A stretch of DNA of 5,707 nucleotides from Oxalobacteraceae bacterium. GTDB taxonomy: Bacteria > Pseudomonadota > Gammaproteobacteria > Burkholderiales > Burkholderiaceae_D. Below are positions 1-5,441 of this stretch, piece after piece. A program made the position numbers and the translations under genes. Every line of letters begins with the position of its first letter. Position 1 is the stretch's first letter. The notes under the pieces are model-generated. The model was not told the origin of the DNA, ran no database searches, and saw only the letters and a list, made by a program, of their open reading frames with translations. The DNA is taken from NCBI GenBank assembly GCA_947446335.1, contig CANFGA010000230.1, positions 1 to 5,707 of the forward strand, given 5' to 3'.

Positions 1-249
1 ATCATGTTGGGCGGGGGGGTCGTCTGCAAGGGCCGTATTGTCGCATGCCTAAGGCCGCGACTGCGACCGATCACCGTCAGTTTGCAACACGCAGGCCGTG
101 CCGCCTGGACAGCGCGACGCACGCGTCGAAATAATGCCCCGTTGATGGAACTTGACGCGGACCCAGGCGTCTATCTTTTGGTTTTTGCATTACATCGTCC
201 GGAACCAGCACGGAAATCCGCCCGTTGACATCCCCCATCGAGGTGAATC
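1..249. other. Leader upstream of the first phasin gene, no convincing gene
   Basis: The only long open frame (4-228, + strand) is arginine-rich, has no ribosome binding site and resembles no family I know, so I treat this stretch as non-coding. It contains two inverted pairs of the same half-site: GACGC/GCGTC at 116-127 (2-base gap, part of a CGACGC-AC-GCGTCG element at 115-128) and again at 154-171 (8-base gap). It also holds a TTGACG word at 152 and a TTGACA word at 225, but neither has a well-spaced -10 partner, so I do not place a promoter. The phasin promoter and any operator should lie here. Confidence 0.4.
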
Positions 250-759
250 ATGTTATCGCGCTTCATCAGCCCCGCGCTCCCCCCCGCGTTCAAGGCTGCA
301 CTTGGAAAGCATGCCGAACTCCAGCTATCCTTCTGCACCGAGATCGGCAACAAGATGCTGACCGCATCGCAGCAGATGATGCAATTGAATCTGCAACTGA
401 TGCACGCTGTCATCGCGCAAATGGACAGCGCCAACCATCAATTGATGCAGGCGCAAAACCCGGCCGAGTTTGCCTCGGCGATGGTCAATCAGGTGCATCC
501 GATCGTCGAGCATTGGCGCAGCTACCAGCAGTGCTTGCCCAACGTGCTGGCCAGCACCCAGATCGAACTGACCAAGGCCGCCGAATCGCATGTCCCGCAA
601 GCGACCCGCAGCGCCGTCGCCATCGCCGATGAATTGACCCGCGCCGCCGCCGAAGAAGCAGAAAAAATCAGCGCAAACCAGCGCGCGCTGCTCGAAAAAA
701 TCAGCATCAACTTCGATGAGAGTGCCGATACCGGCAGGCCGGAGCGACGCATCCATTGA
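250..759 (+). CDS. Phasin family protein (Phasin_2 type)
   Basis: A 169-residue protein with the size and make-up of a Phasin_2/PhaP-type phasin. Known phasins of this family coat the surface of intracellular PHA granules and control their number and size. The sequence is almost entirely predicted amphipathic helix. Residues about 12-70 are rich in Gln, Met and Leu with regular hydrophobic spacing, a PAEFASAMVNQVHP segment at 71-84 matches the usual mid-domain phasin pattern, and residues 105-153 form a second Ala/Glu-rich helical stretch. There is no signal peptide or membrane segment, consistent with a cytoplasmic granule protein. The ATG at 250 is chosen because a GAGGTGA ribosome binding site lies just upstream (240-246). 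Unlike the second phasin in this window it has no lysine/proline tail, so the two are not recent duplicates. The family call is secure; binding to PHA in this organism is inferred. Confidence 0.85.
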   Translation: MLSRFISPALPPAFKAALGKHAELQLSFCTEIGNKMLTASQQMMQLNLQLMHAVIAQMDSANHQLMQAQNPAEFASAMVNQVHPIVEHWRSYQQCLPNVLASTQIELTKAAESHVPQATRSAVAIADELTRAAAEEAEKISANQRALLEKISINFDESADTGRPERRIH

Positions 760-788
760 TCGCTTTGCATGCACGCCAATCAGTGGAT
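751..788 (+). other. Imperfect stem-loop across the phasin stop codon
   Basis: ATCCATTGAT at 751-760 can pair with ATCAGTGGAT at 779-788: ten pairs including one G-U, around an 18-base loop. The left arm contains the phasin stop codon (757-759). No run of T follows, so this is not a standard intrinsic terminator. It could stabilise the 3' end of the abundant phasin transcript or be chance. Confidence 0.3.
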
Positions 789-929
789 GCGCGATCGGAT
801 GACTGTGAAACCATTGCCAGCCTGATCGTTCTAAAAAATCGATACGGTCGCGTTGGCATGAAGGACAGCAACCATCGAGCCAGTTTTGTGCCTGCAAGTG
901 TCGCCATCATCGGCGACGAATCGGGAACG

Positions 930-971
930 GAAGTTGTAACAGTGACCGAAGTTATGGAAGTTACGAAGGTT
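930..971 (+). repeat. Nine-base periodic direct repeat upstream of the KGG gene
   Basis: GAAGTT recurs at 930, 948 and 957 with a degenerate copy (AAGGTT) at 966, all in a 9-base register; the unit at 939 is diverged (ACAGTG). The block ends at the 14-base palindrome that precedes the KGG stress gene. Nothing of this kind is seen elsewhere in the window. It could be an array of regulator binding half-sites, or a low-complexity coding remnant, since one frame reads Glu-Val-Val/Thr-Val-Thr/Glu-Val-Met/Glu-Val-Thr/Lys-Val-Val. Confidence 0.6.
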
Positions 972-982
972 GTACGTACAAC
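969..982. promoter_or_regulatory. Perfect 14-base palindrome GTTGTACGTACAAC, possible operator
   Basis: The sequence equals its own reverse complement over 14 bases and sits 12 bases before the ATG of the KGG gene, immediately upstream of its AAGGGG ribosome binding site. A dimeric repressor bound here would block transcription or early elongation. As RNA it could fold only a 5-pair hairpin with a 4-base loop, so a DNA operator is the likelier reading. I cannot assign it to a known regulator family. Confidence 0.45.
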
Positions 983-994
983 AAGGGGATAGCC

Positions 995-1366
995 ATGACA
1001 ACAAGCAGCGACAGCAAGGTCACGCAATCGGCAAGCCGGAACCGACAAGCGGGCGATCCGCAAGGAGGCAAACGCGGTTTTGCCGCAATGGATCAGCAAT
1101 TGCAACGCGAAATCGCCAGCAAGGGTGGCCAGGCTGCCCACCAGAAAGGAACCGCGCACGAATTTGACTCAAAAGAGGCGCGTCTGGCCGGCCAGAAAGG
1201 TGGCGCCATGGTCAGCCGCGACCGCGAGCACATGGCGCAAATTGGCCGCCGCGGTGGCGAAAGTCGGCAGGCGGCGCAGCGCGACGAAGATCGCGCATCG
1301 ATTTCACCGAGTGCACCGGATCAGAAAAAAACCGGCAAACCTGCCATCAAACCAGGCAACCGCTGA
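995..1366 (+). CDS. KGG-repeat general stress protein (YciG/Con-10-like)
   Basis: A 123-residue, highly charged, glycine-rich and probably disordered protein carrying several copies of the KGG stress motif (bacterial acidophilic repeat family, as in E. coli YciG, Bacillus GsiB and fungal Con-10). Copies are visible at residues 24-33 (GGKRGFAAMD), 41-50 (ASKGGQAAHQ), 65-72 (AGQKGGAM) and 82-89 (QIGRRGGE); the KGTAHEF segment at 51-57 is also typical. Family members accumulate in stress or stationary phase and behave like small hydrophilins; the molecular role is not settled. The ATG at 995 is supported by AGGGG at 984-988. The tail after residue 95 is Lys/Ser/Pro-rich and not conserved in the family. 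The repeat block and palindrome just upstream suggest dedicated control. The family is clear; regulation is inferred. Confidence 0.87.
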   Translation: MTTSSDSKVTQSASRNRQAGDPQGGKRGFAAMDQQLQREIASKGGQAAHQKGTAHEFDSKEARLAGQKGGAMVSRDREHMAQIGRRGGESRQAAQRDEDRASISPSAPDQKKTGKPAIKPGNR

Positions 1367-1456
1367 GCTTGCAGCCAATTTAGAACGGGACATGTGCCAG
1401 CGCCGGGACTCGCTGCAGCGGGGCGTGGTGCGATATGTTACATTCGGGTTGTCACC

Positions 1457-2002
1457 ATGCAACCGCAGATCCGCACCATGCCACCATTGAAATACCTGAG
1501 CGCTTATTCCGACCAGACCCGGCAGCAAGTATCGCAATTGATCGAAGAAAACAAGCTCGGTGCGCTGCTGAGCAAGCGTTATCCTGCCGCACACGGAGTC
1601 CGCACCGACAAGGCGCTGTATCAATACGTGCAAGACTTGAAAAACGAATTCCTGCGCAATGCGGACCCAATCAACAAGGTCGCTTTCGATAACAAGATCC
1701 ACGTGATCAACCACGCGCTGGGCTTGCACACCACCATTTCCAGGGTTCAGGGCGGCAAGCTGAAATCGAAGCATGAAATTCGCATCGGCACCCTGTTCAA
1801 GCAAGCACCGCTGGAGTTCTTGCGCATGATCGCCGTGCATGAACTGGCGCACGTCAAGGAAAAGGAACACGACAAGGCTTTTTACAAGCTGTGTTGCTAC
1901 ATGGAGCCGGCCTATCACCAGTATGAATTCGACCTGCGCCTGTACCTGACCCACATCGATGTATCGGGCTCGCGCCTGTGGGATCCAACGTCGGCCCCAT
2001 GA
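1457..2002 (+). CDS. YgjP-like zinc metallopeptidase domain protein
   Basis: About 181 residues, with the gluzincin-type signature HELAH at residues 128-132 followed by a third histidine at 138 in EKEHDKAF. This is the pattern of the YgjP/DUF45 metallopeptidase family (E. coli YgjP). The two motif histidines and His138 are the expected zinc ligands and Glu129 the general base. The C-terminal MEPAYHQYEFDLRLYLTHID stretch (149-168) and the central SRVQGGKLKSKHEIRI (95-110) look like the betaproteobacterial branch. There is no signal peptide, so it is probably cytoplasmic. Physiological substrates of this family are poorly known. The start is uncertain: the frame is open from a GTG at 1394, with ATGs at 1457 and 1478, and none has a good ribosome binding site. 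I prefer 1457, since family homology appears to begin near residue 10. It may be a separate transcription unit from the KGG gene 90 bases upstream. Confidence 0.8.
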   Translation: MQPQIRTMPPLKYLSAYSDQTRQQVSQLIEENKLGALLSKRYPAAHGVRTDKALYQYVQDLKNEFLRNADPINKVAFDNKIHVINHALGLHTTISRVQGGKLKSKHEIRIGTLFKQAPLEFLRMIAVHELAHVKEKEHDKAFYKLCCYMEPAYHQYEFDLRLYLTHIDVSGSRLWDPTSAP

Positions 2003-2007
2003 TGCAT

Positions 2008-2769
2008 TCAAGCAGCCTTTTTGGCTGCTTCGACATCGAGCCGTTCGGTCGCATCTTGCGCCTTGCATGATGCGGCAGCCTGATACAAGGCGCTGGCCGC
2101 AGCCTTTTTTGCAGCCCCCTCCAGCGTCAGCAGCGCATGCGCATACTCGATGCGGGTGACGGCCGAATCCGGGTTCAGCGCCAGCGCAGCATCGAAATAG
2201 CCGTAACTGTCTTTTTGACTCACGCCATAGCGCAAGGCGCCGATGACGGCGCCGACCTTGCCGATGATTTCAGCGTGATAGGTGCCCAGCGCAACATGCG
2301 CATCGGCATGGCGCGGCGTCAGTTCCAGCGTCTTCATCAAGCTTTGGTACACCTTGCCGGCCACACCCTGTGCCAGCGCCTTCAACACCGAACTATCCTG
2401 GGCACGGCGGCCCAGCGCATAGGCGTGCCAATAGTAAGCGGCGGCATTGCACGGCTGCTGCGCTTGCTGCAGTTCGCAGCGCTCGATGACCGCGTCAAGG
2501 CGCGCGCCCTTGTCGCTGCCAGCGAGATAATGTGCGTGGATACAACTGGCCTTGTGCGCTACCGAATAACCGTCGATGCCGTACGCGAGGCCACGCTGCG
2601 CTGCCAGTTCAAAGTCGCCGGCGTGAAAAGCAATCCAGCATTGCACCAGCTCAGTATCTTGCGGCCATGGCTCGGCGTCGCCCGCATGCAGCCTGGACCA
2701 GGCGCGCTTCAAGCGCGCTGGGGTATATACATAATCGATCTGGGGATAAGGAAACTTTTTCCACGCCAC
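2008..2769 (-). CDS. TPR-like repeat protein of unknown function
   Basis: A 253-residue soluble protein, mostly helical, with tetratricopeptide-like segments. The best is around residues 155-202 (ADAHVALGTYHAEIIGKVGA, then YGYFDAALALNPDSAV), where the LALNPDS pattern is typical of a TPR end. A weaker helical pair covers 40-65. The region 155-215 reminds me of the TPR part of RMD (regulator of microtubule dynamics)-like proteins, which also have bacterial members; this is resemblance only. No signal peptide or membrane helix. The tail ends in Ala-Ala-Lys-Lys-Ala-Ala, and the same motif occurs at residues 219-224. The GTG start at 2769 is fixed by a full AAGGAGG five bases upstream. The gene starts 13 bases after the TetR gene stops, so the two form an operon and this protein may act in the process the regulator controls. 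Function unknown. Confidence 0.75.
   Translation of the reverse strand: MAWKKFPYPQIDYVYTPARLKRAWSRLHAGDAEPWPQDTELVQCWIAFHAGDFELAAQRGLAYGIDGYSVAHKASCIHAHYLAGSDKGARLDAVIERCELQQAQQPCNAAAYYWHAYALGRRAQDSSVLKALAQGVAGKVYQSLMKTLELTPRHADAHVALGTYHAEIIGKVGAVIGALRYGVSQKDSYGYFDAALALNPDSAVTRIEYAHALLTLEGAAKKAAASALYQAAASCKAQDATERLDVEAAKKAA
2010..2030. terminator. Hairpin between convergent genes
   Basis: AAGCAGCC at 2010-2017 and GGCTGCTT at 2023-2030 form a perfect 8-pair stem around a T5 loop (A5 on the other strand). It lies 7 bases past the metallopeptidase stop and overlaps the last codons of the opposing TPR gene. Neither side has a following T-run, so it is not a canonical Rho-independent terminator, but its position between convergent stops fits a transcript-end structure for the + strand gene. 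Because it also encodes the Ala-Ala-Lys-Lys-Ala-Ala end of the TPR protein, part of the symmetry could be a by-product of the coding sequence. Confidence 0.4.
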
Positions 2770-2774
2770 ACTAT

Positions 2775-2781
2775 CCTCCTT
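2775..2781 (-). promoter_or_regulatory. Consensus ribosome binding site of the TPR gene
   Basis: AAGGAGG on the - strand, five bases before the GTG at 2769, lying in the 13-base gap after the TetR stop codon. It decides the non-ATG start and implies efficient translation of the second cistron. Confidence 0.8.
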
Positions 2782-2782
2782 G

Positions 2783-3445
2783 CTAGAATTTCTTCAGATA
2801 CTCCTCAGACAGCTTTTTGAACAGCAGATGTGTTTCTTTGCGCAAATAAGGGCCGATCAGCGCCAGCACCTGGTAGCAGCCGCGCGCAAGCGCATCCGAC
2901 ATCGATTGCGGCTCCGAATATTTGCGCGGATTGCGCACATATTCATACGAGAGCCAGTAAGTAGCCACGACCACCATATTGGTTGCCATCGCATCGATTT
3001 CCATGTCGGACGCTTCCAGTGCCTGCTCGCTGCGCAAGTCTTCGCATAATTGCTTGGCAACCTTGATCTTGTGCGCCAGGATCAGCTTGAAATGCAACTC
3101 CACTTTGCGATTGCGCGACAACAAGTCGTTCAAGTCCCGGTAAAAAAAACGGTAACGCCAGATCAATTCGAACATCAAGTGCAAATACAGCCAGACATCT
3201 TCTATGTTCGAACGACGCCCGCCCGGGACGGTCAGTATCCGTTCGACCTCGACTTCGAATTGGGTGAAGATAGAATTGACGATATCGTCTTTATTACGAA
3301 AATGATAATATAAATTTCCTGGCGAAATATTCATTTCCTCGGAAATCACGGTGGTGGTGATATTGGGCTCGCCAAACTCATTAAACAAGCGCAACGACAA
3401 TTCCAGAATGCGTTCGCGGGTACGTCGTGGTGCTTTTTGTAACAT
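2783..3445 (-). CDS. TetR/AcrR family transcriptional regulator
   Basis: A 220-residue one-component regulator. The N-terminal TetR DNA-binding domain spans about residues 8-55: RRTRERILELSLRLFNEFGE forms the first helices, and the helix-turn-helix at about 29-50 contains the signature SPGNLYYHFRNKDDIV. The C-terminal half (about 80-205), with FFYRDLNDLLSRNRKVELHFK at 100-120, fits the TetR C-terminal ligand/dimer domain common in beta- and gammaproteobacteria (Pfam 'TetR', PF13972). Ligands of this branch are mostly unknown. The frame is open up to 3496, but I choose ATG 3445 because the protein then begins right before the conserved helix 1; the ribosome binding site is weak (GAGAG). It sits upstream of a TPR gene (13-base gap) and downstream of the tailed phasin, so control of the storage-granule genes around it, or autoregulation, is plausible but inferred. 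The part coding for the helix-turn-helix is noticeably AT-rich compared with neighbours. Confidence 0.87.
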   Translation of the reverse strand: MLQKAPRRTRERILELSLRLFNEFGEPNITTTVISEEMNISPGNLYYHFRNKDDIVNSIFTQFEVEVERILTVPGGRRSNIEDVWLYLHLMFELIWRYRFFYRDLNDLLSRNRKVELHFKLILAHKIKVAKQLCEDLRSEQALEASDMEIDAMATNMVVVATYWLSYEYVRNPRKYSEPQSMSDALARGCYQVLALIGPYLRKETHLLFKKLSEEYLKKF

Positions 3446-3493
3446 GGGGCGCTCTCTGGTTTTTCCATTGCCAGCATAACACTGAAAATGGGT

Positions 3494-3543
3494 CACAGGC
3501 CCGAGGCCCGGGCGGCGTCTGAGGCCGCGCCGCTGTCCCTGTG
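3494..3543 (-). other. GC-rich nested inverted repeats in the phasin-TetR gap
   Basis: In the 123 bases between the tailed phasin stop and the TetR start, CACAGG (3494-3499) can pair with CCTGTG (3538-3543), and inside it GCGGCG (3512-3517) with CGCCGC (3528-3533). On the - strand the structure is followed by ACCCATTTTC, a poor T-run. It may be a weak terminator for the phasin mRNA or TetR leader structure. The very high GC makes chance pairing likely. Confidence 0.3.
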
Positions 3544-3568
3544 CAGCACGGCCGGTTTCATTCTTTAT

Positions 3569-4210
3569 TTAATTCTTTGTTTGTCTCGCTGCCGGCTTGA
3601 TCGCAGCAGCCCTCGATGCCGAGGTGGGAAAAATGGCCTCGGCTGCGGGCTTGTCTGTCGCGGGCTTGCTTGCTGCGGGCTTGCTTGTTGCAGGCTTGGT
3701 CGTTGCAGCCTTCGCGGTCCCGCCGTTGCCCTTGGGCGCGGCAGTCGCTGCCTTGGCAGCGCGCTTGACTGCCGGCTTGGCCGCTGCCTGCATCGCTTCT
3801 GCCGCGCGAGCCACCGACAATTGCGCCACGGCCATGCTCAATTGCTCGACGCGCTTGGTCAAATCAGCGATGTCGCCCTGCGTGGGCACGCCGATTGAAC
3901 TGAGGGCGCGCGCAACGCGCTCCTCGAACACTTGTTCGAGCTTGTCCCATGAACCGGAGGCTTGCTTGCCGACATCGCCAGCCATTTTCGACACGGTGCC
4001 AGTCACATCGAAAGTCTTGTCTTCAGCGAGCTTCTGGGTCCGTTTTTGCAATTCGGTGCCTTCCTTGACCAGCTTCGCAAAAACACGCCCTCCTTCTTCT
4101 TGCGCCTTGGCGAAGGCACCCAGGCCGGCTTGCCAGATCTGCTGGGCAGAAGTGCGCACCGCGTTCGCCAATTGCTTGTCTTCTGTCTGCGCCTTCAGTT
4201 TCTTGACCAT
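3569..4210 (-). CDS. PHA granule-associated phasin, PhaF/PhaI type with basic tail
   Basis: A 213-residue protein in two parts. Residues about 10-135 match the PhaF/PhaI phasin domain (Pfam Phasin, PF05597): IWQAGLGAFAKAQEEGGRVFAKLVKEG at 25-51, a coiled middle with FEERVARALSSIGVPTQGDIADLTKRVEQL at 95-124. Residues 140-213 form a disordered Ala/Lys/Pro-rich tail, with KPATS/KPAAS/KPATD/KPAAE repeats at 172-191. In Pseudomonas PhaF a similar histone H1-like tail binds DNA and helps to distribute granules at division; the same role here is inferred. There is no signal peptide. Two adjacent ATGs (4213 and 4210) follow AAGGGAG; I choose 4210 because it gives a 6-base spacing instead of 3. The gene begins 49 bases after the lipase-like gene stops on the same strand, so they may share a transcript, though phasins often have their own promoter. 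Confidence 0.86.
   Translation of the reverse strand: MVKKLKAQTEDKQLANAVRTSAQQIWQAGLGAFAKAQEEGGRVFAKLVKEGTELQKRTQKLAEDKTFDVTGTVSKMAGDVGKQASGSWDKLEQVFEERVARALSSIGVPTQGDIADLTKRVEQLSMAVAQLSVARAAEAMQAAAKPAVKRAAKAATAAPKGNGGTAKAATTKPATSKPAASKPATDKPAAEAIFPTSASRAAAIKPAARQTKN
3648..3707 (-). repeat. Four tandem 15-base units in the phasin tail
   Basis: GGCTTG recurs on the + strand at 3648, 3663, 3678 and 3693, exactly 15 bases apart, with diverged fill between copies. On the coding strand each unit is a Lys-Pro-Ala-(Thr/Ala)-(Ser/Asp/Glu) pentapeptide. A further related word occurs at 3776. Such arrays vary in copy number by slippage or recombination, so tail length may differ between strains. Confidence 0.75.
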
Positions 4211-4259
4211 CATCAGCTCCCTTGTGTATGAAAAATTCAAGCAATTTAACCATATTATT

Positions 4260-5264
4260 TTAGATAACAACACCAGAGACAGGGTTCTGATGCAAGACAC
4301 CGCAAACATCGTGCGCAATGCCATTGGCAGCGGCTGCGCCCGGATGCTGCGCCAGAGCAATTTCATCGAGCACGCACTGCAAGATGCGGTAGTCGCGCCC
4401 CATCGCGACATGGCCGACGCCGCCAAATTCGATGTTTTTTGCACCCGGCAAATGACAAGATGTTTGCGGTGCAACGATGTTATCGTGATGGGAAAAAATC
4501 GATGTCAACAATGCGCGCTGCGCTGCACTCTCGCTTGCGGCCAGCGTGGCTAGCCAATGACTGTCGGGTCGCATCTGACGCGCATTGCTGCCGATCCCGA
4601 ACTGCGCCAGATGCGTGCCGTGATGCGGCGTGCCCAGCGTAATCACGCGCGCAATGCCGGCGCTGCCATGGGCGCGCAAATAGGCGCGCACCACCAGCCC
4701 CCCCATGCTGTGGGCAACGATGATCAAGTCAGGGCTGCCGCTGCGCGCGCGCAGCGCCTCGATGGCGCGCTGCAACTGTGGCACATAGTCATCGATGGCG
4801 GCCCCGAGTGGCTCCAGGTCGAGTGCATGATGGCTGATCTGGTGTCGCTCCAGCAGCGCGCCGAGTTGCCGCCAATAGCCGCTGTTGCAGGCATAGCCAT
4901 GCACCAGCAACACCGGCAAGGCGTTCGCTTGCAGCGCAATATGCCAATTTTTCTTCGGCCACGCCATGCTCCAGGACGACGCCAGCAAGGTGGCGAAAAA
5001 CTCATCGAAAAACAGACGCAAACGGCCCCGCAGCGGCGGCTTGTATCGGACCGGCGTGGCGCTGCGATAGTGCCAGCTCAGACCAAAGTTCTGGACCGTG
5101 ATCCAGGCCCGCAGCAACAGCAGCACCGCCAATGACGATAGCAAAGCCAGCGTCCATGCCTGCACCGAAGGCGCAACATCCCAGAAACGCAGCGCCCCCA
5201 GCGCCAACGCGCCGACCGCTGCCAATTGCAACAAAAGAAAGCACCTGAGCATGCGCGCGATCAT
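4260..5264 (-). CDS. Membrane-anchored alpha/beta hydrolase, lipase-like
   Basis: A 334-residue protein with two N-terminal hydrophobic segments (about 6-27 and 35-54) and an alpha/beta hydrolase domain from about 115 on. The oxyanion-hole region is LLVHGYACNSGYW at 119-131. The nucleophile elbow is AHSMGG at 184-189 with Ser186; the first glycine of GXSXG is alanine, as in Bacillus LipA-type lipases. The rest of the triad is probably Asp261 (in SHHDNIVAP) and His285 (in GVGHVAMGRD). LGTPHHGTHLA at 210-220 is typical of triacylglycerol lipases and related acyltransferases. It probably hydrolyses an ester (glyceride, phospholipid or polyester) at the inner membrane; the substrate cannot be read from sequence. 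ATG 5264 is chosen over TTG 5270 because AGGTGG lies 7 bases upstream (5272-5277). It precedes the tailed phasin on the same strand and diverges from the FFLEELY-type gene. The C-terminal 25 residues look unconserved. Confidence 0.85.
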   Translation of the reverse strand: MIARMLRCFLLLQLAAVGALALGALRFWDVAPSVQAWTLALLSSLAVLLLLRAWITVQNFGLSWHYRSATPVRYKPPLRGRLRLFFDEFFATLLASSWSMAWPKKNWHIALQANALPVLLVHGYACNSGYWRQLGALLERHQISHHALDLEPLGAAIDDYVPQLQRAIEALRARSGSPDLIIVAHSMGGLVVRAYLRAHGSAGIARVITLGTPHHGTHLAQFGIGSNARQMRPDSHWLATLAASESAAQRALLTSIFSHHDNIVAPQTSCHLPGAKNIEFGGVGHVAMGRDYRILQCVLDEIALAQHPGAAAANGIAHDVCGVLHQNPVSGVVI

Positions 5265-5441
5265 CGGCAAGCCACCTGGACTGGTGCACTAGCTATCAAA
5301 AAATGTCTGCCCGCTGTTTGCATATGATTTATTCCTTTTTCATAGTGTACGCCGGGGAGAAATCCTCGTTGATGAAAAAAGAGCGTGCTTGATGCAGACG
5401 ATTCTGTTAAAAAAGAAGCAGGATGGGCAAGGAGGTTCAAT
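5265..5441. promoter_or_regulatory. Divergent intergenic region, AT-rich, promoters not resolved
   Basis: This 177-base gap separates two divergent genes, so it should carry at least two promoters. It is clearly richer in A/T than the flanking genes, especially 5295-5345 and 5373-5415. A TATGAT word in TTGCATATGATT is a candidate -10 for + strand transcription, but no -35 at proper spacing is evident, and I do not place either start site. No strong inverted repeat is seen. Confidence 0.45.
5429..5435 (+). promoter_or_regulatory. Consensus ribosome binding site for the GTG start at 5442
   Basis: AAGGAGG followed by a 6-base spacer to GTG. It fixes the start of the partial gene at the right edge. 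The ATG at 5440 is out of frame and runs directly into TGA, so it is not the start. Confidence 0.8.

Noticed and set aside
4..228. + strand open frame of 74 codons at the left edge
   Set aside because: Arginine-rich composition, no ribosome binding site, no known family; more likely non-coding leader.
225..230. TTGACA word resembling a -35 box
   Set aside because: It lies only 20 bases before the phasin start codon, leaving no room for a -10 box and leader.
325..897. - strand open frame of 190 codons across the first phasin
   Set aside because: His/Leu/Gly-rich shadow of the phasin reading frame, no start signals.
924..953. GGAAC...GTT resembling an EcfG-type stress promoter before the KGG gene
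   Set aside because: The spacing between GGAAC (924-928) and GTT (951-953) is 22 bases, too long for that promoter class, and EcfG is an alphaproteobacterial system.
1304..2068. - strand open frame of 254 codons across the metallopeptidase
   Set aside because: The opposite strand encodes a clear HELAH metallopeptidase; this frame is its complement and would also overlap the TPR gene end on the same strand.
3597..4553. Long + strand open frame (318 codons) across the tailed phasin
   Set aside because: It is antisense to a well-recognised phasin; the Ala/Leu-rich product mirrors the Ala/Lys repeat codons, and it has no ribosome binding site or family resemblance.
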